In this document: positions 1 through 5,510 of the stretch, piece after piece | Layout of the letters: every line of letters begins with the position of its first letter | How positions within the stretch are numbered: position 1 is the stretch's first letter | Assembly (NCBI GenBank): GCA_019690055.1 | Contig: JADGGF010000273.1 | Location: forward strand, 1-6,399 | DNA: 6,399 nucleotides | Origin: Micromonosporaceae bacterium | Lineage (GTDB): Bacteria > Actinomycetota > Actinomycetes > Mycobacteriales > Micromonosporaceae | Direction of reading: 5' to 3' | Made by a program: the position numbers and the translations under genes | The notes under the pieces: generated by a model | Told to the model about the DNA's origin: nothing | Seen by the model: only the letters and a program-made list of their open reading frames with translations | Database searches by the model: none

Positions 1-57
1 GTCCGATCCCGGGTGGAACCCCAGAAGCCCGCCCCGATGTCTGGCGTTGTGGTTGCC

Positions 58-276
58 TCATGCGGGGAAGAGTTGGCTCCCGTACCCGGGCCGGCAGCGC
101 ATCAGGATGGTGCCGTTTGCGTCTTCGGTGAGTCCTTTGAACGATGGGCAGCTAAAGCACCAGTCCACGTCGACGTCGTGCGTACTGCGCGGGCAGCCCA
201 CTCGTCCCTCGTCGGCGATCAGGGTCACCGAGTCCGCTCGGAGGGCCGTGATGAATCTCGCCAATGTCCTGGTCAT
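58..276 (-). CDS. small four-cysteine protein, function unknown
   Basis: This is a 72-residue ORF read from an ATG at 276 to a TGA at 60-58. It has four cysteines at residues 28, 40, 43 and 61, spaced C-x11-C-x2-C-x17-C and set in short motifs GCPR, CFSCP and RCRP. That layout suggests a small zinc-ribbon-like metal site. From memory, short actinobacterial hypothetical proteins share a similar Cys-Pro, Cys-x2-Cys-Pro and Cys-Arg-Pro pattern, but I cannot name a family. The start is uncertain: no Shine-Dalgarno sequence precedes the ATG, and an in-frame TTG at 303 would add nine residues. Translation could be leaderless. It follows the LacI gene on the same strand after about 260 bases, so it is probably not part of the sugar operon. 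There is no signal peptide or membrane segment. A chance ORF in GC-rich DNA remains possible, although the ordered cysteine pattern argues against it. Confidence 0.5.
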   Translation of the reverse strand: MTRTLARFITALRADSVTLIADEGRVGCPRSTHDVDVDWCFSCPSFKGLTEDANGTILMRCRPGYGSQLFPA

Positions 277-539
277 GCGTGGATGGTAGGCGGATGCGCT
301 CAACCGGGCGCCAGAGCCTTTGGTCCCTGACCCGCGCGCGAGATCTGCCGCTGAATCGAGCCGGGCCGGGCAAGCCGCAACTTTGGCGTACGCGAAGATG
401 TGCCGCGAGGCCGACGACGACGCGGAGGCCCGGACCGAACGGTCGCCGCGTGCCGTACACCGCGATCCTCGGCCTCTACCGGACCCGCCGCATCCCTGCC
501 CCGGCTACGGCACGACATCGTTACGGGGTGGACCGTCGG
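277..539. other. intergenic stretch without a convincing gene
   Basis: This stretch lies between the LacI stop codon and the small cysteine-rich ORF. Open frames cross it on both strands, but their translations are arginine-, proline- and alanine-rich and low in complexity, as expected of chance frames in GC-rich DNA. Two weak structures can be seen. One is an inverted repeat GACCG-AA-CGGTC at 433-444. The other is a 5-bp stem (499-503 with 524-528) just after the LacI stop, with a long loop and no T tract. I saw no clear -35/-10 pair on the minus strand for the small ORF. Confidence 0.5.
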
Positions 540-1574
540 TCAGCTACGGGGCGGGGTCGTGCTGCGACGTATTTTCAGCTCCGGCGTGAGCCGTACGCTG
601 CGTCGGCCGGCGACATCGACATCGACGCTCGTCCCCAGCTCGCGGAGGAGATCCACGCTGTGCCGCCCGAGCGCGCCGAAGTCCTGTCGCACGGTCGTCA
701 GCGGCGGGATCATGAACGGCGCCTCGGGTATGTCGTCGAAGCCGACGACGCTCACGTCTGCCGGCACCCGCCGGCCCGCTTCCGCAAAGGCGCGAAGGAC
801 ACCGAGCGCCATGTGGTCGTTGGCGCAGAAGACGGCGGTGACGGCGTCATCGACCAGCTGGCGACCCAACACGTACCCGGACCGGGCGCTCCAGTCACCG
901 ACCAGCCACTGGGGAACGGGCGCGCCCGCGGCCAGCAGCGCCTGGCGCCAACCCGACAGCCGTTCGCGGGCCTCAGGCCAGCTCTGCGGGCCGGCGATGT
1001 GGTGAACGGTCGGGTGGCCGAGCGCCAGTAGGTGCTGCGTGGCCATGGCCGCCCCAGCGGCGTTGTCGACCCCGACGGTTGGCACGTCCGTGTCGTCGCC
1101 AACCCCGATGGCGATGACCGGAAGATCGGAGGCTACCGATCTCAGCACGCCGGCGCCCGCGTCGTCCGGCACGACGGCCACGATGCCCTCGACCGCCTGC
1201 TCGCGCAGTCGGTTCACCGCGCTGACAACGGCCTTCGACGTCAGCGACCGGACGGTCGCGATCGTCACGAAGTACCCCGCGTCCCGGGCCGCCTGTTCGA
1301 AGCCGTAGACCATGGCGGCCGGTCCGAACAGTGTGGTGTCGACGGTGAGGATACCGAGCATGTTGGAATGCCGGCTGGCGAGCATCCGGGCGGCCGTATT
1401 CGGCTTGAAGTCGAGCTTCCGCATCGCATCGAGCACTCGCTGACGCGTCTCCGGCCGGACGTGGGGGTGGTCGTTGAGGACTCGCGACACGGTCATGTGG
1501 GAGACCCCGGCGAGCCGGGCGACGTCGGTCATCGCCGACGGGCGTGCCGTGCTCTCCGAGCCGCCGCGCGCCAT
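540..1574 (-). CDS. LacI/GalR-family transcriptional regulator
   Basis: This 344-residue protein has the normal length for the family. The N-terminal helix-turn-helix covers about residues 15-40 (TDVARLAGVS then HMTVSRVLN), and the hinge helix includes AARMLA at 61-66. The rest is the periplasmic-binding-protein-like effector domain, with the typical ANDHMALGVLRA at 251-262 and VVGFDDIP at 276-283. Such proteins bind palindromic operators and release them, or occasionally bind, in response to a sugar. The ATG at 1574 is chosen because GGAG lies 8 bases upstream and the reading frame before it translates to low-complexity sequence. The two recognition-helix residues that set operator specificity in LacI (Tyr-Gln) are His-Met here (26-27). 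The gene lies downstream of, and on the same strand as, the two glycosidases and two permeases. It is therefore inferred to be their local repressor, responding to arabinose- or xylose-type sugars. The operon promoter is outside the window, so no operator can be checked. Confidence 0.93.
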   Translation of the reverse strand: MARGGSESTARPSAMTDVARLAGVSHMTVSRVLNDHPHVRPETRQRVLDAMRKLDFKPNTAARMLASRHSNMLGILTVDTTLFGPAAMVYGFEQAARDAGYFVTIATVRSLTSKAVVSAVNRLREQAVEGIVAVVPDDAGAGVLRSVASDLPVIAIGVGDDTDVPTVGVDNAAGAAMATQHLLALGHPTVHHIAGPQSWPEARERLSGWRQALLAAGAPVPQWLVGDWSARSGYVLGRQLVDDAVTAVFCANDHMALGVLRAFAEAGRRVPADVSVVGFDDIPEAPFMIPPLTTVRQDFGALGRHSVDLLRELGTSVDVDVAGRRSVRLTPELKIRRSTTPPRS

Positions 1575-1586
1575 CGTCCTTACTCC
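1575..1586 (-). promoter_or_regulatory. ribosome binding site of the LacI-type gene
   Basis: On the minus strand the bases before the ATG read GGAG followed by TAAGGACG, an 8-base spacing. This supports the ATG at 1574 over the GTG six codons upstream, which has no comparable site. The site overlaps the last codons and TAA stop of the possible leader ORF at 1580-1651. Confidence 0.65.
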
Positions 1587-1651
1587 GACCACGTCCGGCC
1601 GGCGCGCCCGCGCTCGGTCGTCAGGCGAGCCGGTCGTGGCGCTCCTGCCAC
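1580..1651 (-). CDS. possible 23-codon leader ORF before the LacI-type gene
   Basis: A GTG at 1651 opens a 23-codon frame that ends at a TAA (1582-1580), five bases before the LacI ATG and in a different frame. A full consensus Shine-Dalgarno AAGGAGGT sits just upstream (1662-1655), with only three bases between it and the GTG. That is the strongest such match I saw in the window, although the spacing is short. The peptide is basic (seven Arg, with Thr, Pro, Ala and Gly) and resembles nothing I know. If translated, it would place a terminating ribosome on the LacI ribosome binding site and could couple expression. It may equally be a chance match, because AAGGAGGT also falls only a dozen bases after the GH5 stop codon. 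Confidence 0.25.
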   Translation of the reverse strand: MAGAPRPARLTTERGRAGRTWSE

Positions 1652-1654
1652 CGG
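1630..1654 (-). terminator. hairpin in the GH5-LacI intergenic region (weak terminator or attenuator candidate)
   Basis: Bases 1647-1654 can pair with 1630-1640 around a six-base loop (1641-1646). The stem is 8 bp with a three-base bulge, or alternatively 5 uninterrupted base pairs (GTGGC with GCCAC). It starts 20 bases after the GH5 stop codon on the minus strand. No T tract follows, so it is not a classical intrinsic terminator, although actinobacterial terminators often lack one. The stem includes the GTG of the possible leader ORF, so it might instead affect translation. The structure is modest, and GC-rich DNA forms such stems by chance. Confidence 0.25.
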
Positions 1655-1674
1655 ACCTCCTTGGCACACCTGCC

Positions 1675-3066
1675 TCACATTCGGGCTCCGACGGCGGCGG
1701 AGAGGATGTCGGCGAGCGGCGTCCGGACCTGGCAGTTCGCGAAGGCGAACGCGTCCGCCAGCCGCTCCGCCTCCGCCAGACCAACTCCGGCGAAGCACGC
1801 GGCGAAGTCGTCCACCATCGCCTCGGCGAGCATCACGTGGCGCACATGGCCGGCGATCCACCGCCGAGCTCCCCACGGGTACGGCGCGAAGGCGGGAAAC
1901 TCGCGCGTGAAGAGATCCTCGATCGGCTGCATGATGTGCCGTATGTGCTCGTCCGTCGAACCCCACGAATCGACGCCGAGGCGGGCCTTCTTCTCCACCA
2001 CCGGTGCGATCCTGCGCAGGTACTCGGAGTCGGGGCGGACGTACACCACGCCCTGCAGTCCGATGTCCTTGTATGTCCACAGCGACCAGCTGGCGCCGTG
2101 GCGGGCGAAGATTTCGAGCTGGTCCCGCAGCAGCTGATAGCGCATCTCGTCACGTGCGGGGTCACCGGTGTACACCGGGCCGAACTCGCCGATCCAGATC
2201 GGTGTGCCCGTCTCGCGCATGTACGCCGTGCGCGCGATGAACGTCTCCTCGACCAAGTCGCGGTCGACGTACTGCCCGCGCGAGACGCCCGGGTACGGGC
2301 CGCCGTCGACGAATCCGGGGAGCGCGTAATCGTGAGCCGTGTAGACGGTGTTGGGCAGAGGATCGCCGAGCTGGTCGAACTGGGTCGAGTACCGGTTGCC
2401 GTCCAGGAACAGGATGTGATCGGGGTCGACGGCCCGGATCGCCGCCTCGAGCCTGCGGTAGAACGGCCCGATCGTGCTGCCCTCGACGTCGGCCGGCTCG
2501 TTGATCGGGTTGTATCCCGCCACCCACGGGTTCCCGCGGTAGTGCTCGGCGATGTTCTCCCACAGGTGGACGACCCGGTCCTGGAAGTGCCGGTGCGCCC
2601 AGAACCACGCCCACTGGGTCGGGTTGTCGCTGTGCCAGTGCTGGTTCTGGGCACCGGGTACGGCGTGGAGGTCGAGGATCGTATAGATCCCATGCCGGGC
2701 GCACGCGTCGACCACCCGGTCAAGCAGCCGGAAGCCTTCCGGCTTGATGGTGAAGGGCTCGCGGTCGTCCTCGAAATGGCGGTAGTTGAACGGGATGCGC
2801 AGGCAGTTGAGGCCGAGCGACGCGAGGTACGCGGCGTCGTCGTCCGTGAAGAACGCCTCGAGGAAGCGGTCGAAGAAGCGGTCGTACACCTCCCGGCCCA
2901 TGGTCCGCAGCAGCGCCCGGCGCATCTGGGACTCTGTCCCCGGATATCCGGTGATGAAGTTCTCCATGTTCATCCACCCGCCGAGGCCGAACCCGCGGAG
3001 CAGGACCGGAGCGCTTCCGTCGGTGATCGCCGTGCCCTCGACGCGCAGAACGGGTCTGCCGGTCAT
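1675..3066 (-). CDS. glycoside hydrolase family 5 (cellulase-superfamily) enzyme, cytoplasmic
   Basis: This is a 463-residue retaining glycosidase of clan GH-A. The TIM-barrel landmarks are in order: LRGFGLGGW (23-31), LRIPFN with the conserved Arg90, DLHAVPG with His134, NPINEP with acid/base Glu190, HDY with His245 and Tyr247, IGEFGP with nucleophile Glu294, and SLWTYKD with Trp330. About 120 mostly helical residues follow the barrel (341-463), ending in a FANCQVRTPLADIL-like tail. I recall similar tails in homologous actinobacterial and fungal GH5 proteins. There is no signal peptide, so it should act in the cytoplasm on imported oligosaccharides. Its ATG overlaps the GH51 stop by 4 bases (ATGA), and only a weak GGTGG lies upstream, which implies translational coupling. 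The neighbours point to hemicellulose fragments, but I cannot assign the GH5 subfamily. Beta-glucosidase, beta-xylosidase, beta-mannosidase and exo-1,3-glucanase-like activities are all open. The family call is firm and the substrate is not. Confidence 0.93.
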   Translation of the reverse strand: MTGRPVLRVEGTAITDGSAPVLLRGFGLGGWMNMENFITGYPGTESQMRRALLRTMGREVYDRFFDRFLEAFFTDDDAAYLASLGLNCLRIPFNYRHFEDDREPFTIKPEGFRLLDRVVDACARHGIYTILDLHAVPGAQNQHWHSDNPTQWAWFWAHRHFQDRVVHLWENIAEHYRGNPWVAGYNPINEPADVEGSTIGPFYRRLEAAIRAVDPDHILFLDGNRYSTQFDQLGDPLPNTVYTAHDYALPGFVDGGPYPGVSRGQYVDRDLVEETFIARTAYMRETGTPIWIGEFGPVYTGDPARDEMRYQLLRDQLEIFARHGASWSLWTYKDIGLQGVVYVRPDSEYLRRIAPVVEKKARLGVDSWGSTDEHIRHIMQPIEDLFTREFPAFAPYPWGARRWIAGHVRHVMLAEAMVDDFAACFAGVGLAEAERLADAFAFANCQVRTPLADILSAAVGARM

Positions 3067-4574
3067 CGCAGGACCACCGCCGTCCAGGAGACCGGCGGCA
3101 GCGTGATCCGCATCGTGCCATCGCTGATGGAGTGCGAGGTGTTGGGCTTGGGGCGCACCCGCTCCTGCGCATCCAGCGTGTTCTTCGCGTGGATGTCGTC
3201 GTCATGGAGGGTCTGCGCGTCCACGACCTGCACCTGGCCGAGGCTGCTGACGTCGACCACGAGCTCCACTGCCTCCGTGAGGCTGCGGTTGACCATGAAG
3301 ACCGCGGTGTCGCCCGTGCTCGCGTCATGCGTCGCCACGGCGTCCACGACACCAACCTCGCCGTAGAGGGCGGTGTTGTAGGTGGGGCTCTCCAGCTTGG
3401 GCTTCAGGGTCACGCCACGGGCCAACCGCGAGGTCAGGGCGAACGGGAAGAACGTCGTCTGCCGCCACGCCGGACCACCGGGCTCGGTCATGATCGGGGC
3501 GATCACGTTCACCAGCTGTGCGAGACTCGCGGACGTCACCCGGTCCGCGTGCCGCAACAACGAAATGAGCAGGCTTCCGACCACCACCGCATCGACCACC
3601 GAGTAGGCGTCTTCCAGCAGGCGCGGGGCGACCGGCCAGTCGTCGATCCCGGTGATGCGGTCGACCTCGGCATAACGCGAGTAGTACCAGACATTCCATT
3701 CATCAAATGAAATGTTTATGGTCTTCTTGCTGTCGCGAACCGCCTTGACGTGGTCGGCCGTGGCGACGATCGAGTCGATGAACCGGTCCATGTTCACCGC
3801 CGACGCCAGGAAGCTTTCATAGTCCCCGTCGCGCGGCTCGTAGTAGGCGTGGCACGAGATGTAGTCGACCTCGTCGTACGTCTCCTCGAGGACGACCCGC
3901 TCCCAGTTCGCGAAGAGCGGCATCTGTGCGTTCGAGCTTCCGCACACCACGAGCTCCAGCGTCGGGTCGATCTGCCGCATCGCGCGCGCGGTCTTGACCG
4001 CCAGCCGACCGTACTCGTACGGAGTGCCGTGCCCGAGCTGCCACGGGCCGTCCATCTCGTTGCCCAGGCACCACATGCGGATGTTGTAGGGCTCGACCGC
4101 GCCGTTCGCGACCCGCAAATCGGAGAGCGTGGTGCCCGACCGGATGTTCGCGTACTCGAGCACGTCGAGCGCTTCCTGCACTCCGCGCGTTCCCAGATTC
4201 ACCGCGTACATGAGCTCGCAGTCGACCTTCTTGAGCCACTTTACGAACTCATCAAGGCCTATCTCATTCGTCTCCGTCGAGTGCCAGGCGAGGTCGAGAC
4301 GTCGCGGGCGTTTCTCGCGCGGCCCGATGCCGTCCTCCCACCGGTACCCCGAAACAAAATTGCCTCCGGGGTAACGGACGGTGGTCACACCGAGCTCACG
4401 GACGAGCGCGATAACGTCGCGCCGGAACCCGTCTTCATCCGCGTCGGGGTGTGACGGCTCGTAGATGCCGTTGTAGACACATCGCCCGAGGTGCTCGACG
4501 AAGGAACCAAACAGCCTGCGGTTGATCGGCCCAACGACAAAATGCGGGTCGATGGCGAGACGTGCGGAGATCAA
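3063..4574 (-). CDS. abfA: GH51 alpha-L-arabinofuranosidase
   Basis: This enzyme releases terminal alpha-L-arabinofuranosyl residues from arabinoxylan- or arabinan-derived oligosaccharides by a retaining mechanism. Its 503 residues match the family length. Visible landmarks are FGSFVEHLGRCVYNGIYEP (22-40), VRYPGGNFVSGY (66-77), WCLGNEMDGPWQ with acid/base Glu173, CHAYYEPRD (241-249) and ISFDEWNVWY with nucleophile Glu292. These catalytic positions lie two residues from those of Geobacillus stearothermophilus AbfA (Glu175, Glu294). The C-terminal part (from about 375) is the beta-sandwich usual in GH51. There is no signal peptide, so it is cytoplasmic. The start is a TTG at 4574: the protein begins exactly where homologues do, a good GAGG precedes it, and no ATG occurs nearby. 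It lies 51 bases after the permease gene and overlaps the GH5 gene by 4 bases. Codons around both active-site motifs are unusually AT-rich compared with the rest of the gene. Confidence 0.97.
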   Translation of the reverse strand: MISARLAIDPHFVVGPINRRLFGSFVEHLGRCVYNGIYEPSHPDADEDGFRRDVIALVRELGVTTVRYPGGNFVSGYRWEDGIGPREKRPRRLDLAWHSTETNEIGLDEFVKWLKKVDCELMYAVNLGTRGVQEALDVLEYANIRSGTTLSDLRVANGAVEPYNIRMWCLGNEMDGPWQLGHGTPYEYGRLAVKTARAMRQIDPTLELVVCGSSNAQMPLFANWERVVLEETYDEVDYISCHAYYEPRDGDYESFLASAVNMDRFIDSIVATADHVKAVRDSKKTINISFDEWNVWYYSRYAEVDRITGIDDWPVAPRLLEDAYSVVDAVVVGSLLISLLRHADRVTSASLAQLVNVIAPIMTEPGGPAWRQTTFFPFALTSRLARGVTLKPKLESPTYNTALYGEVGVVDAVATHDASTGDTAVFMVNRSLTEAVELVVDVSSLGQVQVVDAQTLHDDDIHAKNTLDAQERVRPKPNTSHSISDGTMRITLPPVSWTAVVLR

Positions 4575-4584
4575 GATTTTCCTC
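4575..4584 (-). promoter_or_regulatory. ribosome binding site deciding the TTG start of the GH51 gene
   Basis: The minus strand reads GAGG, then six bases (AAAATC), then TTG. The spacing is near optimal, and no ATG or GTG start is available close by in this frame. The site sits at the end of a short tandem repeat, CTGAG-AAA-CTGAG, within the 51-base gap after the permease gene. Confidence 0.75.
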
Positions 4585-4625
4585 AGTTTCTCAGTGCTGG
4601 TCGATGTCCAAAATGCGAGCGGATG

Positions 4626-5510
4626 CTACTTCAGGGCGCCAACGGTCAGCCCTCCTCGCCAGTAACGCTGAAGGGTAAGGAACGCGATGACCAGCGGGAT
4701 GATCGAGACCAGCGAGCCGATGATGACCAAACTAAATACATTTGATCCCGCGGCGCCATAGGTGGAAGCAGTGGACTGCCAGAGTCCGATCCCGACCGTC
4801 ACCGGGAAGAGGCGGTTGTCGACGAGCATCGCGAGCGGGAGGAAGTAGTTGTTCCAGGTCGACACGACCGACAGCAGCAGCACCGTGACGATCGCCGGCC
4901 GCATGAGCGGCAACGCAACCTTGACGAACGTCCGGAACTCCCCCGCCCCATCGATACGCGCGGCATCCAGCAGCTCGTCCGGCACCACATCGCGCGCGTA
5001 CAGATTCATGAGGAACACGCCGAACGGGTTGAGCAGACTCGGCAGGATTACTGACCAGATCGTGTTCGTCAGCTTCACCTGGGAGAACAGGATGAAGGTC
5101 GGGATGACGAGTGCGGTCGCCGGAACCATGACCGCGCCGAGCAGGATCGAGAACCCGGCGCGGCGGCCGATGAAGGTGTACTTCGCAAACCCGTATCCGG
5201 CAAGCACCGCCAGCACCGTCGCGCCAATACCTCCCGAGAAGGCGTACAGGGCCGAGTTCGCCAACCAGCGCCCGTAGAGGCTGCCGTTGTAGGTGAAAAG
5301 GTGCTTGAGATTGTCAATATACTTGATCTCCGGCGCGAACCAGAGGGCGTTGCCGCCGCCGAACAGCCCGGCCGAATCCTTCGAGCTGTTCACGACGACC
5401 CACCAGAAGGGGATCAGGAAGTAGATCACCAGCAGCACGAGCACGATGTGCAGGGGAATACTCCCCGGTTCTCGACGAGCTCGCCTGCGCGCGACTTGGG
5501 TGGCGCTCAT
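4626..5510 (-). CDS. carbohydrate ABC transporter permease, MalG/UgpE type (CUT1)
   Basis: This is a 294-residue inner-membrane permease, the second of a heterodimeric sugar importer pair. About six hydrophobic segments can be seen, near residues 20-41, 86-108, 118-142, 150-170, 203-224 and 258-281. The cytoplasmic EAA loop that contacts the ATPase is at about 179-201 (ELLDAARIDGAGEF, then LPLMRP). The N-terminus is short and arginine-rich, and the C-terminus ends GGLTVGALK, both typical of MalG-type subunits. The ATG at 5510 is chosen because it overlaps the stop of the preceding permease as ATGA. A longer frame upstream (to 5561) would only add sequence lying inside that gene. The ribosome site is weak (GAGGG about 12 bases upstream), so translational coupling is likely. 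Genomic context suggests arabino- or xylo-oligosaccharides as substrate; the sequence itself does not prove it. Confidence 0.95.
   Translation of the reverse strand: MSATQVARRRARREPGSIPLHIVLVLLVIYFLIPFWWVVVNSSKDSAGLFGGGNALWFAPEIKYIDNLKHLFTYNGSLYGRWLANSALYAFSGGIGATVLAVLAGYGFAKYTFIGRRAGFSILLGAVMVPATALVIPTFILFSQVKLTNTIWSVILPSLLNPFGVFLMNLYARDVVPDELLDAARIDGAGEFRTFVKVALPLMRPAIVTVLLLSVVSTWNNYFLPLAMLVDNRLFPVTVGIGLWQSTASTYGAAGSNVFSLVIIGSLVSIIPLVIAFLTLQRYWRGGLTVGALK

Noticed and set aside
433..444. Inverted repeat GACCG-AA-CGGTC as a possible operator
   Set aside because: It lacks the central CG typical of LacI-family operators and is downstream of the LacI gene, far from the operon promoter. A 5-bp arm is easily found by chance in GC-rich DNA.
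499..528. Stem CCCCG/CGGGG after the LacI stop codon as a terminator
   Set aside because: The stem has only 5 bp with a 20-base loop and no T tract, so the support is too weak to call it.
264..1031. A 255-codon plus-strand frame across the LacI 3' region and the intergenic stretch
   Set aside because: It is low-complexity and Arg-rich, mostly antisense to the LacI effector domain, and has no family resemblance.
1595..1608. Overlapping palindromes CCGGCCGG and GGCGCGCC upstream of the LacI start as an autoregulatory operator
   Set aside because: Short all-G/C palindromes are common in such DNA, and these lack the A/T-flanked centre usual for LacI-type sites. I would need a motif search over orthologous loci to support them.
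1575..1784. N-terminal extension of the LacI-type gene up to 1784
   Set aside because: The extension translates to Arg/Ser/Pro-rich sequence, overlaps the GH5 C-terminus, and is not needed: the ATG at 1574 has a good ribosome site and gives the normal family length.
1474..3366. A 630-codon open frame on the plus strand, antisense to the GH5 gene
   Set aside because: It is the mirror of a strongly coding GC-rich gene. Its translation is Arg/Val/Asp-rich with no recognisable domain, and the minus-strand GH5 has all its catalytic motifs. Long antisense frames are expected from high GC3.
3750..4454. A 234-codon plus-strand frame opposite the GH51 gene
   Set aside because: It is antisense to the conserved GH51 barrel, and its translation has no domain signal.
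4575..4625. Promoter (TTGGAC-like -35) in the gap between permease and GH51
   Set aside because: No acceptable -10 hexamer follows at 16-18 bases. Read-through from the permease genes is the simpler explanation.
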